Origin: CAMLHU01 sp049680185
Lineage (GTDB): Bacteria; Gemmatimonadota; Gemmatimonadetes; Gemmatimonadales; GWC2-71-9
Direction of reading: 5' to 3'
DNA length: 64,000 nt
Assembly (NCBI GenBank): GCA_049680185.1
Contig: JBAUHI010000032.1
Span: 1-64,000 of the forward strand
The notes under the pieces are model-generated. The model saw nothing but the letters and a program-made list of their open reading frames with translations. It made no database searches and was not told the DNA's origin. Positions 40,323 to 49,195 of this stretch are shown here, piece after piece; the first letter of the stretch is position 1, and every line of letters begins with the position of its first letter. Both the position numbers and the translations under genes were made by a program.

Positions 40323-41165
40323 GTGATCGAGACCTTCGTTCGGCACGTCAATGGCGTCGAGCTCTTCGAGCGCCGCCGCGGTTCCGGCCCCATGGTCGTG
40401 GCCCTCCACGGCGGCCCGGGTGCCAGCCACGACTACCTGCTGCCCGGCTTCGACGCCCTGGCGGTCGACCGCACCGTCGTGCTGTACGACCAGCGCGGCG
40501 GCGGGCGATCGCCGCTGGCACGGGACGCGCATGCCGGATGGAAGGAGCACGTCGCCGACCTCCACGCCCTGAAAGAGCTCTGGGGCGATGCGCCGCTCGA
40601 CCTCGTGGGCTATTCCTGGGGCGGCCTGCTGGCGATGCTGTACGCCATCGAGCACCCCTGCAGCGTGGCCCGCCTGGCGCTCGTCTCCCCCGCCCCGGCA
40701 TATCGCGAGGCCCGCCTGGAATACGAACACCGCTACGCCGCGATCACCAACGGCGAATGGGCCCAGGCGGAACGCCGCCAGCTTCGCGAATCGGGATTGC
40801 AGACCCGGGACCTCGCCGCCTACCAGCGACGGCTCTTCGAGCTCGCCGTGGTCGCATACTTCAAGGACCCGACCAAGGTCACCGAGCTCACCGGGTTCCG
40901 GCTGGTCGAGCGCATCCAGAAGGAAGTGTGGGCCTCCCTCGGCGACTACGACCTCCGGCCCGCACTCCAGAAGCTGGAGATCCCCGCCGTCGTGCTCCAT
41001 GGGCGCGATGACGTGATCCCCTGGGAGGCGGCCCGCGAAACGGCAGAGTGCCTGCACGCAGAGTTCCACCTGATCCCCGACTGCGGGCACGTTCCGTATG
41101 TGGAAGGGTTCGAGACGTTCCGCAGTGTGCTCGATGCGTTCCTGCCTCGGACCCAACGTGGCTGA
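40323..41165 (+). CDS. Alpha/beta-hydrolase, proline iminopeptidase-like
   Basis: GTG start at 40323 (VIETFVRHVNGVELFE), 280 residues. Hydrolase fold with oxyanion segment LHGGPGASHDYLLPG, YDQRGGGRSP, nucleophile elbow GYSWGGLLA (Ser), Asp in LHGRDDVIPW and His in CGHVPYVEG. HGGPG and DQRGxGxS are the hallmark of S33 prolyl iminopeptidases, which remove N-terminal Pro. Cytosolic. Its end overlaps the next gene by 8 nt. Confidence 0.88.
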   Translation: MIETFVRHVNGVELFERRRGSGPMVVALHGGPGASHDYLLPGFDALAVDRTVVLYDQRGGGRSPLARDAHAGWKEHVADLHALKELWGDAPLDLVGYSWGGLLAMLYAIEHPCSVARLALVSPAPAYREARLEYEHRYAAITNGEWAQAERRQLRESGLQTRDLAAYQRRLFELAVVAYFKDPTKVTELTGFRLVERIQKEVWASLGDYDLRPALQKLEIPAVVLHGRDDVIPWEAARETAECLHAEFHLIPDCGHVPYVEGFETFRSVLDAFLPRTQRG

Positions 41166-41817
41166 ACGGGTCGACCCATTCACGCTCGTCTTCGGGGCCC
41201 TCGCGGAACAGCGATTCCCGGGGCTCGCCGACTCGCTTCGCAGCACCGGACGAGACGAGATCGACCGTGAGGCCTTTGTGCTCGACCGGGCTGTCATCGA
41301 GCTCCTCCAGGACTTGGTGCCCGAGCCGCACGACGATGACCTGGTCGCGGAGTTCATCGCGATACTGCATCACGCCTACCTCTACTGGCGCGCCGGCTGT
41401 CCGCAGGTCGCGTTCGACCGTGCCCAGGCGGCACAGATCCTTTCGCCCGTCGGTGCGACGGACTCGGCCTCCGTCCATCCGACCATCCGCCCGACCACGT
41501 ACTACCGCTTCCCCGAACGCCTGGTCTGGACCGAGCTCACACCGGGCGCGCCCCACGAACCGCTCGACGGATTCTTTCTCAGGCCCGCCGGCAACGGGAT
41601 CATCAGCGTGCTGGGGATCTTCGGGGTCCACGCCGCACGGCCGGGGTTCGGCGTCGCCGAGGCGGTGGGAACTCGTCCCTCGTCGTTGACGCGGCTGGAC
41701 GGATCGCCCAGCTTCTCGCCGGTGCTCCCGGGCGGTGATGCGGCCGGCCTCCACTCGCTCGTGGGCACCGACGAACTGCTCGAGCTCGCATCCCGGTCCG
41801 TCAACGAGGCTGCATGA
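41158..41817 (+). CDS. Hypothetical protein in the iminopeptidase-polX cluster
   Basis: Not recognised. GTG start at 41158, 219 residues. The first half is helical (DREAFVLDRAVIELLQDLVP, DDDLVAEFIAILHHAYLYWR); the second half has beta character (GFFLRPAGNGIISVLGIFGV). Residues of about 100-113 (DSASVHPTIRPTT) are encoded by CCGTCCATCCGACCATCCGCC, one arm of the GGATGGACGG word family. It overlaps both neighbours (8 nt and ATGA), so it is made with the iminopeptidase and PolX-like proteins. Function unknown. Confidence 0.65.
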   Translation: MAERVDPFTLVFGALAEQRFPGLADSLRSTGRDEIDREAFVLDRAVIELLQDLVPEPHDDDLVAEFIAILHHAYLYWRAGCPQVAFDRAQAAQILSPVGATDSASVHPTIRPTTYYRFPERLVWTELTPGAPHEPLDGFFLRPAGNGIISVLGIFGVHAARPGFGVAEAVGTRPSSLTRLDGSPSFSPVLPGGDAAGLHSLVGTDELLELASRSVNEAA

Positions 41818-43544
41818 GCACGGTCGACAAGGACGCCGTCGCGGAGACGCTGGAACAGATCGCGGCACTCCTCGAACTGAAAGGGGAGAACGCCTTCCGC
41901 GTCCGTGCCTTCCGTGGCGCGGCCCGCACGGTCGGCGCGCTGGCCGGGACCGTGGCCGCATCCTTGGAGGACGGATCGCTCGCCGCCGCGAAGGGCGTGG
42001 GCCCCGCCACGCTGCAGGTGGTGCAGGAGCTCGTGGCCTCCGGCAGGAGCACCATGCTTGATGAGCTTCGAGGCCAGGTGCCGCCGGGCCTCGTCGAAAT
42101 GCTCCAGCTCCCCGGACTCGGCGTCTCCAAGGTCCGCCAGATCCAGGAGACGCTGCACATCGAGACCATCGCTGAGCTGGAGGCCGCAGCGCGAGACGGC
42201 TCGCTCGCGGCGTTGCCGCGCTTTGGCGCCCGCACCGCCGCCAATGTGCTCGCCAGCATCGACTTCCTCCGCCGTTCGAGCGCGTACACGCTCTGCCACC
42301 ACGCGGCGGCGGAAGCGGCGGCGCTCGCGGACGTGCTCGCGGCCTTGCCCGGTGTGGATCACGTGGTGGTCGCGGGCGATGTGCGCCGCCGGATGGAGGT
42401 CGCGCTGGGACTGAGCGTGGTGGTGATCGGTGACGTCCCACCGGCCGACTTCTTCAAGCGCCTCGCGGCGGTGCCCGGGATCGTCGAGTTCTCCGGGCAC
42501 GATGAGCGGCGAGTGACGTTGCGGCAAAGCGGCGGGTCGCTGGCACAGGTCATCGTGACCACGCCCGCGAACGCCGGCGCCGTGCTCGTCCGCGCCACCG
42601 GCAGCGAGTCCCACATTGCGGCGCTGGAGGCGCACGCGCATTCGGTGGGCCACACGCTCGATGGCGCCGCCCTTTGGCACGGCAGCGCCTTCGTCCCCAC
42701 ACCCGATGAAGCGACGTTCTATCGCGCGCTGGGCCTGACGGAGATCCCCCCGGAGCTTCGCGAAGGAGAGTGCGAGGTCGCCGCCGCCGCGGGCACCCTG
42801 CCCACGTTGGTGACGCGCAGCGACCTCCGCGGTTTCCTCCACTGCCACTCCAGCTGGTCTGACGGCACCACCAGCATCGAAGAGATGGCACTCGCCTGCA
42901 AGGCCGCCGGGTACTCGTATGTCGGACTCACGGACCACAGCCAGGCCGCGGCGTACGCCGGCGGGCTCAAGCCCGATGCCTTGGCACGCCAAGCTGATGA
43001 GGTGGACGCGCTCAACGCCCGCCTTTCCGGCATCCGGATCCTCAAGGGGATCGAGGCCGACATCCTGGCCGATGGCGCCCTCGATTATTCTGCCGCAGTC
43101 CTCGATCGACTCGACTTCGTCATCGGCTCGGTGCACAGCCGATTCCAGATGGGGCAGGACGAGATGACCGCGCGGATGCTCCAGGCACTCGACGATCCCC
43201 ACCTCACCATCGTAGGGCACCCGACCGGACGCCTGCTGCTGGCACGGGAAGGGTATGCCGTCGATCTCGACGCACTCATCGAGAAGGCGGCCAGGGTCGG
43301 TGCGGCGATCGAGATCAACGCCGATCCACACCGCCTCGATCTCGACTGGCGCATGCTGCGCAAGGCCCGCGCGGCGGGGCTCATCATCTCGATCGGCGCC
43401 GACGCCCACGATGTCGGCGGCATCGGGAACATGGAGTGGGGCGTGGGCATCGCGCGAAAAGGGTGGCTCACCGCCGCCGACATCCTCAACACCAGGAGTG
43501 CCGAGGATTTCCTGGCGTTCGCGAAGGCGCGGAGAGGCCACTGA
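41814..43544 (+). CDS. polX: PolX-like protein: polymerase core lacking catalytic aspartates, PHP nuclease domain intact
   Basis: 576 residues aligned along the full length of bacterial PolX. HhH region (about 1-110: LLELKGENAFRVRAFRGAAR, LPGLGVSKVRQIQ), Pol-beta-like core (about 150-310), PHP domain (about 338-576). The core motif GSxRRxxETxxDxD reads AGDVRRRMEVALGLSVVV, so both Asp of DxD (199-201, GLS) are gone, and the third Asp position in SVDFR is Ala244 (SLAQVIV). PHP ligands are present: LHCHSSWSDG, LTDHSQ, GIEADIL, GSVHSRF, VGHPTGRL, GADAHD. Expected: no polymerase, but Mn-dependent 3'-5' exonuclease or AP-site processing. Next to endonuclease III, fitting base excision repair. Confidence 0.9.
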   Translation: MSTVDKDAVAETLEQIAALLELKGENAFRVRAFRGAARTVGALAGTVAASLEDGSLAAAKGVGPATLQVVQELVASGRSTMLDELRGQVPPGLVEMLQLPGLGVSKVRQIQETLHIETIAELEAAARDGSLAALPRFGARTAANVLASIDFLRRSSAYTLCHHAAAEAAALADVLAALPGVDHVVVAGDVRRRMEVALGLSVVVIGDVPPADFFKRLAAVPGIVEFSGHDERRVTLRQSGGSLAQVIVTTPANAGAVLVRATGSESHIAALEAHAHSVGHTLDGAALWHGSAFVPTPDEATFYRALGLTEIPPELREGECEVAAAAGTLPTLVTRSDLRGFLHCHSSWSDGTTSIEEMALACKAAGYSYVGLTDHSQAAAYAGGLKPDALARQADEVDALNARLSGIRILKGIEADILADGALDYSAAVLDRLDFVIGSVHSRFQMGQDEMTARMLQALDDPHLTIVGHPTGRLLLAREGYAVDLDALIEKAARVGAAIEINADPHRLDLDWRMLRKARAAGLIISIGADAHDVGGIGNMEWGVGIARKGWLTAADILNTRSAEDFLAFAKARRGH

Positions 43545-44191
43545 CCCGCCGAGCCCGCCCGCCGGCGCCGCCGGCAAAGATCTTCACGCGGCTCCGGCGG
43601 GCCTACCCCGACGCGCATTGTGCCTTGGACCATCAGAGCGCCTACCAGCTTCTGGCCGCCACCATCCTCTCGGCCCAGTGCACCGATGTGCGGGTGAACA
43701 TGGTGACACCCGACCTCTTCCGCACCTACCCCACGCCTTCCAAGCTCGCGGCGGCGCGCCAGGACGACGTCGAACGGATCATCCGGTCCACCGGATTCTT
43801 CCGCAACAAGGCCCGGAACCTGATCGCGATGGCGCAGGCGCTGGTGGCGGACCACGGCGGCAAGGTCCCGGATACGATGGCGGAGCTGCACGCCCTGCCC
43901 GGCGTCGGTCGCAAGACGGCGAACGTGGTCCTCGGCAACGCCTTCAACATCAACGAAGGCGTGGTGGTCGATACCCACGTCGGGCGCCTCTCGCGCCTCC
44001 TCGGCCTCACCCGCCACACCGATCCCGTGAAGGTCGAACAGGACCTGATGGCGCAGTTCCCGCGGGCCCGGTGGGCGGTGCTCTCGCACTTGCTCATTTC
44101 CCACGGACGCGCCGTGTGCATCGCCCGGCGGCCGCGGTGCAACGACTGCGTGCTGGCGGATATCTGTCCGTCATCCCAGGTCGATCGCTGA
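43541..44191 (+). CDS. nth: Endonuclease III (DNA glycosylase/AP lyase)
   Basis: About 216 residues. No ATG or GTG precedes the conserved part except far inside polX (GTG 43436); CTG at 43541, overlapping the polX TGA, is the best-placed start but unproven. Helix-hairpin-helix LHALPGVGRKTANVVLG with the catalytic Lys; catalytic Asp in VVDTHVGRLSRLLGL; 4Fe-4S motif CIARRPRCNDCVLADIC (C-x6-C-x2-C-x5-C). It removes oxidised pyrimidines and nicks AP sites. The coupling to polX supports a shared repair role. Confidence 0.92.
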   Translation: MTRRARPPAPPAKIFTRLRRAYPDAHCALDHQSAYQLLAATILSAQCTDVRVNMVTPDLFRTYPTPSKLAAARQDDVERIIRSTGFFRNKARNLIAMAQALVADHGGKVPDTMAELHALPGVGRKTANVVLGNAFNINEGVVVDTHVGRLSRLLGLTRHTDPVKVEQDLMAQFPRARWAVLSHLLISHGRAVCIARRPRCNDCVLADICPSSQVDR

Positions 44192-44269
44192 CATCATCGG
44201 CCCCGAACGCGTAGATTGCCCCGGTGCGAGCGCTTGCCCCATCACTGACCCATTGACCCCCTGACACTC

Positions 44270-45055
44270 GTGCCTGCCTCCCCTTCCGTCGCTTGGTCCC
44301 AGGTCGCCCGCGCCTACCAGCGCAACATCCTCCCCGGGTTCACTCCGGCGGCGGCGGCCTTGTGCACTGCCCTGCGGGTCGGCGCCGGTGATCGAGTGCT
44401 GGATGTCGCCTGCGGCCCTGGAACGCTGTCGCTCGCAGCCCTGCGTCAGGGCGCGGAGCAGGTCACCGGCGTCGATTTCGCGGCCGAGATGGTAGCGCTC
44501 GCCCAGGGCGCGACGGTCGGGAGCAACGCCGAGTTCTTCCTCGGCGATGCCACGGGGCTGCCGGTACAGGATGGTTCGTTCGATGTGGCGGCTTCGAGCT
44601 TCGGCCTCATCTTCGCGCCCGATCCCCGGCGCGCGATGAGCGAACTCCATCGCGCACTCGTGCCTGGCGGACGGGCCGGGCTCATCGCCTGGCTGCGGGG
44701 CGATACCACCAACGCGTACTACGACCGGGTGTATCACCACCTCCCGCGGCCCACCACCACCCACGACCCCTACGCTTGGGGTGATCGCGCCACCGCCCGC
44801 ACCTGGTTCGGTGAATGGTTCGGCTACCTCGAACTGGCGACCATCACCGTGCCCTACGAAGGTCCGTCCCCCGCGGCGGTGTGGGAGGTGCTCCGCACCT
44901 CGACCGGCAGGGTGGCCGTGGCCTACGCGGCCCTCGACCGCGCCGCGCAGGAGCGGATGGATCGAGAGATGATCGATTTCTTCGAGCGGTTCCGCCGCCC
45001 CGAGGGCGGCATCTATTGGCCCCGCGAGGCGTTGATGATCACGGGGACGAAGTAG
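44270..45055 (+). CDS. Class I SAM-dependent methyltransferase
   Basis: GTG start at 44270, 261 residues. SAM-binding motif VLDVACGPGTLSLAAL (about 43-58), acidic end VTGVDFAAEM, motif FFLGDATGLPVQDGSFDVAA, and LVPGGRAGLIAW post-I motifs, as in UbiE/Methyltransf_11 proteins. The substrate is not indicated. TAGATT at 44212-44217 may be a -10 box for this gene. The stop codon G is also the first base of the following repeat island. Confidence 0.87.
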   Translation: MPASPSVAWSQVARAYQRNILPGFTPAAAALCTALRVGAGDRVLDVACGPGTLSLAALRQGAEQVTGVDFAAEMVALAQGATVGSNAEFFLGDATGLPVQDGSFDVAASSFGLIFAPDPRRAMSELHRALVPGGRAGLIAWLRGDTTNAYYDRVYHHLPRPTTTHDPYAWGDRATARTWFGEWFGYLELATITVPYEGPSPAAVWEVLRTSTGRVAVAYAALDRAAQERMDREMIDFFERFRRPEGGIYWPREALMITGTK

Positions 45056-45256
45056 GTGAACGATGAAAAGTGAAAGGTGAACTGGATCTGGATGCGCTCG
45101 GCGGCCCGCTGATCACACGTCATCCTGAGGGGCCTTCAGGCCCCGAAGGACCGGCCTGCATAACGACCCGATCCTTCGCTCTGCTCAGGATGACGTGCCT
45201 GTCCCGTCGGTCCCTTCCGATCCCACCCGTTCACCGTTGACCGTTTACCGTTCACC
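45055..45256. repeat. Composite inverted-repeat island, arms at stop and start codons, dispersed palindrome in the centre
   Basis: Outer arms of 28 nt, 45055-45082 (GGTGAACGATGAAAAGTGAA ...) and 45229-45256 (... CCGTTTACCGTTCACC), are imperfect reverse complements. The left arm begins within the methyltransferase stop codon; the right arm ends 3 nt before the next ATG. Inside, ACGTCATCCTGAGG at 45117 faces CTCAGGATGACGT ending at 45196, with an internal GGGGCCTTCAGGCCCC hairpin at 45128-45143. Confidence 0.9.
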
Positions 45257-45259
45257 CAG

Positions 45260-47323
45260 ATGCCCAACCGCCTCTCCACCGCCCGCTCAGCGTACCTCAC
45301 GTCGGCCGCACATCAACCGGTCCACTGGCACCCGTGGGGCCCGGAGGCATTTGCCGCCGCGCGGTCGACCGGCCGTCCCATCCTGCTCGACATCGGCGCC
45401 GTCTGGTGCCACTGGTGCCACGTGATGGACGGCGAGAGCTACGAGGATCCGGCGCTCGCCGGGCTCCTCAACACCGAATTCGTGTGCATCAAGGTGGACC
45501 GTGACGAGCGGCCCGACATCGATGCGCGCTATCAGCGTGCCGTCCAGGCGCTCACCGGGCAGGGCGGCTGGCCGCTCACCGCGTTCCTCACGGCACAGGG
45601 CGAAGTGTTCTACGGCGGCACGTACTTCCCGCCCGAAGGACTCCACGGACGCCCAGGCTTTCGCTCGGTGCTCACCGAGGTGGCCCGCATCCACCGCGAG
45701 GAGCAGGGCCGGGTCGAGGCGCAAGCGCTCGCCATCAAACGGGCGCTGGCGCATGCCGAAGATCCCGCCGGCCCCATCGACCCGACCAACGGACTCCTCG
45801 ACACGGCCGAAGCGGAGCTTGCCCGCCATTTTGACGCGCGGCACGGCGGGTTCGGCCGGGCGCCGAAATTCCCCCACCCCGCGGCCATCTCGTTCCTCAT
45901 CGATCGCTGGTATGACTCCGGCCGCTCCGACCCCGGCGCGATGGCCCGTGACACCCTGCGCGGAATGGCCCGAGGCGGATTTCACGACCAGGTGGGCGGT
46001 GGATTCCATCGGTACAGCGTGGACCCGGAATGGATCGTCCCGCATTTCGAAAAGATGGCGTATGACAACGCCGAGCTCCTCAAGGCCTATCTCGATGGCC
46101 ACGCCGCGTTCGACGATCCGTACTTTGGCGACGTTGCGCGGGACACCCTGGCCTGGATCCGGGAGGTGCTCGCCGATCCTGATGGCGGGTTCGGCACCAG
46201 CCAGGACGCCGACGTCGGCCTGGAGGACGACGGCAACTACTTCACCTGGACGATCGACGAAGCGCGGGCGGCGCTCACCGCCGACGAGTTCGAGGTCGTC
46301 GCGGCCCACTATGACATCGGCACCGCTGGCGAGATGCACCACGACCCCGCACGCAACGTGCTGTGGATCGCCGAAGACACCCTCGCCATCGCGCATCGGA
46401 CCGGACGACCGGCACCGGTGGTCGCCGACCTTCTCTCCCGCGGCAGGACAAAGCTCGCCGCGGCACGACGCCTCCGACCTGCACCGTTCATCGACCGCAC
46501 CCGCTACACCGGCTGGAACGCGATGCTCGCGAGTGCACTGCTCAGTGCCGCAGCACATCTCGACGATCCTTGGGCCCGCACCCATGCGCTCCGAACGCTG
46601 GAACGGATCGGCCAGGAGTCACCCGATCCCGATGCCGTGCTGCACGTCACCGGCGGGATCAGCGGCCTTCTCGACGACCAGGTGCAGGTGGCGGCAGCCG
46701 CACTCGATGCCTACGAGACCACCGGTACTGAGCATTGGCTCGCATGGGCGGAAGCGATCATGGACCGGGTCTGGCGCGACTACCGCGACGAGGCCGCGGG
46801 AGGGCTGTTCGACATCGCGCATGCTCGCGGCGGGGAGGGACTCCTCCCCGAACGCACCAAACCCATCCAGGACAGCCCCACCCCATCACCCAACGGGGTC
46901 GCCGCACTCACCTATGCCAGGCTCGCGGCCCTGACCGGCAGAGCGCACTGGCAGACGCGCCACCTCGAGCTCGTCCGGACGTTCGGCGGACAGGCGGCCG
47001 GACTCGGACTCTTCGGCGCCACCTTCCTCCGTGCGCTCGAATGGTCGCTCCTCCCGATGACGCACCTGGTCGTCGTCGGCCCCAAGGGGCACGCCGAGTC
47101 CGACCGGATGCATCGGTGGGCGTTGACGACATTCATCCCGCGCAAGGTGGTCCACCGCCTGACGAGCATCGCCGGCGTGCGCCCACTGCCACCGGCCCTG
47201 CAGGCGATGGTCAACGGGACGACCCCCCGTGCGTATGCCTGTCGGGGCGAGACCTGCCAGGCTCCCGCCGGCGATGATGCCACCTGGGCGGCGACCCTCG
47301 CGGCGCTGCGTCCCGTACACTAG
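45260..47323 (+). CDS. YyaL/DUF255-type protein: thioredoxin-like plus six-hairpin domain
   Basis: 687 residues. N-terminal thioredoxin-like domain with WCHWCHVMDGESYEDPALAG and VDRDERPDIDARY; a central and C-terminal alpha/alpha-toroid as in N-acylglucosamine epimerases (GGFHDQVGGGFHRYSVDPEW, HFEKMAYDNAELLKAYLDGH, DADVGLEDDGNYFTWT). The family includes human SSP411/SPATA20; the enzyme activity is unknown, and a redox or sugar-related role is guessed. Usual length for the family. Its TAG stop is part of TAGAAT (47321-47326), a possible -10 box for the next gene. Confidence 0.92.
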   Translation: MPNRLSTARSAYLTSAAHQPVHWHPWGPEAFAAARSTGRPILLDIGAVWCHWCHVMDGESYEDPALAGLLNTEFVCIKVDRDERPDIDARYQRAVQALTGQGGWPLTAFLTAQGEVFYGGTYFPPEGLHGRPGFRSVLTEVARIHREEQGRVEAQALAIKRALAHAEDPAGPIDPTNGLLDTAEAELARHFDARHGGFGRAPKFPHPAAISFLIDRWYDSGRSDPGAMARDTLRGMARGGFHDQVGGGFHRYSVDPEWIVPHFEKMAYDNAELLKAYLDGHAAFDDPYFGDVARDTLAWIREVLADPDGGFGTSQDADVGLEDDGNYFTWTIDEARAALTADEFEVVAAHYDIGTAGEMHHDPARNVLWIAEDTLAIAHRTGRPAPVVADLLSRGRTKLAAARRLRPAPFIDRTRYTGWNAMLASALLSAAAHLDDPWARTHALRTLERIGQESPDPDAVLHVTGGISGLLDDQVQVAAAALDAYETTGTEHWLAWAEAIMDRVWRDYRDEAAGGLFDIAHARGGEGLLPERTKPIQDSPTPSPNGVAALTYARLAALTGRAHWQTRHLELVRTFGGQAAGLGLFGATFLRALEWSLLPMTHLVVVGPKGHAESDRMHRWALTTFIPRKVVHRLTSIAGVRPLPPALQAMVNGTTPRAYACRGETCQAPAGDDATWAATLAALRPVH

Positions 47324-47350
47324 AATCCGCGCTGGAGGCGTTCCGTCCGC

Positions 47351-47800
47351 ATGACACCAGAGTCCGGCCCACTCGGCGTGCGTCTCACCGCTTCCCAGCG
47401 GCGGCGCCTGACCGTGGCACTGAGCAGGGCGGAGGACGCACTCGACGCTGTCCGCCACGCCAGCACCGCGTCGGAACCGCTCCGGCTCAGCGAGGAAGCG
47501 GCCGACGTGCCGGATGGGTTCCCCGGCCCCCTGCGTGCCTTGGCGCACGGTCTTGAGGAGGAGATCCGCGGCCTGGCGGATGGTCTGGGCCTGTCGCCGC
47601 TCACCTCATCGCGCCGGCGGCATCTCCTGTCCTTGTGCACCACCGGGGCCATCGGACTCTACGAGAGCCGGACGCGCGGACTCCGCGGCTATGGTGCGGT
47701 GGATCCGTTGATGGGCGAGGTCGTGGATCCGGTGCTGTCACGGATCGAGAACGGACTCTACCAGATCGCCGAGGCATTGAGCGATCGAACGGAGGGATGA
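47351..47800 (+). CDS. Hypothetical helical protein paired with DUF190
   Basis: Not recognised. 149 residues, mostly alpha-helical and charged: LTASQRRRLTVALSRAEDAL, LRALAHGLEEEIRGLADGLG, VDPVLSRIENGLYQIAEALS. No membrane segment, cysteine cluster or catalytic motif. Its stop overlaps the DUF190 start (ATGA), so the products may act together. Confidence 0.65.
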   Translation: MTPESGPLGVRLTASQRRRLTVALSRAEDALDAVRHASTASEPLRLSEEAADVPDGFPGPLRALAHGLEEEIRGLADGLGLSPLTSSRRRHLLSLCTTGAIGLYESRTRGLRGYGAVDPLMGEVVDPVLSRIENGLYQIAEALSDRTEG

Positions 47801-48180
47801 TGCACGGGATCAAGGGTGAGCAGACGCTGATGCGGATCCATCTCGGCGAACGGGACAAGTGGAAGGGCAAGCCCCTTCACGAGGCCATCGTCGAGCTCCT
47901 GCGTGCCCGTGGTTTTGCCGGCGCCACGGTGTTCCGCGCCGTGATGGGGTTCGGCGCCAGCTCCCACATCCGGAGCGACAAGATCGAACTCCTGTCGATG
48001 GACCTCCCGCTCGTGGTCGAATGCGTCGACACTGAGGAGCATATCCAGGGTATCCTCCCCGAACTCGACGGGATGATCGGCGGCGGGCTCATCACCCTCG
48101 AACGGGCGCGCGTCATCATGTACCGCGCCGACCTGCCGCCCGAGCAGCGCACCGACAGCTGGCCCATCGACCGGATCTGA
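47797..48180 (+). CDS. DUF190 family PII-like protein
   Basis: 127 residues. GEQTLMRIHLGERDKWKGKP, LHEAIVELLRARGFAGATVF, RAVMGFGASSHIRSDKIELL and GLITLERARVIMY are the DUF190 signature, a small trimeric fold like PII signalling proteins. DUF190 genes often adjoin the fluoride channel gene crcB; none is here, and an unknown helical gene takes its place. ATG at 47797 or 47800; GGAGGG immediately upstream fits the second better. Confidence 0.9.
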   Translation: MMHGIKGEQTLMRIHLGERDKWKGKPLHEAIVELLRARGFAGATVFRAVMGFGASSHIRSDKIELLSMDLPLVVECVDTEEHIQGILPELDGMIGGGLITLERARVIMYRADLPPEQRTDSWPIDRI

Positions 48181-48298
48181 CCGTTACAGCACCTGGTCGA
48201 GCAGGGCGATTTGCAGATGGCTAGATTGCTGACCGCCGGCTATGTCCCGCTTGTCGCTTCTCGTTTCCCCTGACCCCAACCTCCGACCCCCGACCCCC

Positions 48299-48745
48299 AT
48301 GAAGACCGCCACCATCGATACCGCCCGCGGCGTCATCACCGCCGAACTCTTTGCCGACGAGACGCCCAAGACCGTCGCGAACTTCGAGAAGCTCGCCAAC
48401 GACGGCTTTTACGACGGGACCCGCTTCCATCGTGTCATCCCGAACTTCGTCATCCAAGGGGGCGACCCGCTCTCCAAGGATCCGAACAACCCGCGCGTCG
48501 GCACCGGCGGCCCCGGCTACACCATCAAGTGCGAGACCGACCGGAACACCCACAAGCACGTTGCCGGCACGATGTCGATGGCGCATGCGGGCCGCGACAC
48601 CGGCGGCAGCCAGTTCTTCATTGCCCACGGACCTCAGCCCCACCTCGACAAGGTCCACACGGTGTTCGGCCAGGTCACCTCGGGGATGGACGTGGTCAAC
48701 GCCATCAAGCCCAATGACGTGGTGAACTCCATCCGCGTCGTCTGA
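48299..48745 (+). CDS. ppiB: Cyclophilin-type peptidyl-prolyl isomerase
   Basis: 148 residues from MKTATIDTARGVITAELFAD (48299); no signal peptide, so cytosolic. Active-site motifs FHRVIPNFVIQGGDP (Arg and Phe), GTMSMAHAGRDTGGSQFFI (Gln-Phe) and LDKVHTVFGQVTSGMDVV (Trp/His position) are complete. It speeds Xaa-Pro bond isomerisation. The frame opens at 48242 but the upstream part is a Pro-rich chance extension. Stop overlaps the next start (TGATG). Confidence 0.94.
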   Translation: MKTATIDTARGVITAELFADETPKTVANFEKLANDGFYDGTRFHRVIPNFVIQGGDPLSKDPNNPRVGTGGPGYTIKCETDRNTHKHVAGTMSMAHAGRDTGGSQFFIAHGPQPHLDKVHTVFGQVTSGMDVVNAIKPNDVVNSIRVV

Positions 48746-49164
48746 TGCAGATCGTCCTGGCCTCCCTCGCCGATTACGCGCTGGTGGATCAGCAGGGCCG
48801 GCTTTCAGTGATCGGGATCTTCAGCCAGGTGTGGGTCTCCCAATTCCCCGCCGAGCACCGGCGGACCCACCTCGTCATCCGGGTCATCGGCCGGCGGACC
48901 GAGATCGGCGAGCACAAGATCAGGATCCGTTTCCTCGACCCGGACGCCCGGGAGCTCCTGGGCGGCGAAGGGACCTTCCGCTTCGGTGAGCCGCCGGCCG
49001 GTGTCACCTTCGTCGAGGCCGCCGTCATCCTGGCGTATGACCTCCCGCTCCCGCGGGCGGGCCGCTACGATGTCGAACTCACCCTCGACGCCGGCGAGTC
49101 CACACACCTTCCACTCACCGCGGCGTTGGTCCCGGCACCGGCCGCCCGATCTCCAGACGCATGA
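48745..49164 (+). CDS. Conserved hypothetical protein (DUF6941-like)
   Basis: 139 residues. The start MQIVLASLADYALVDQQGRL and SVIGIFSQVW, followed by beta-rich sequence (HLVIRVIGRRTEIGEHKIRI, GVTFVEAAVILAYDLPLPRA, GRYDVELTLDAG), match what I recall of DUF6941, a small beta-sandwich family often seen next to unrelated housekeeping genes. No function is known. One-base overlap with the cyclophilin gene. The family name is from memory and is less certain than the gene call. Confidence 0.72.
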   Translation: MQIVLASLADYALVDQQGRLSVIGIFSQVWVSQFPAEHRRTHLVIRVIGRRTEIGEHKIRIRFLDPDARELLGGEGTFRFGEPPAGVTFVEAAVILAYDLPLPRAGRYDVELTLDAGESTHLPLTAALVPAPAARSPDA

Positions 49165-49195
49165 AGGGACCCTAAAGGCTTGTCATTGCTGTACT

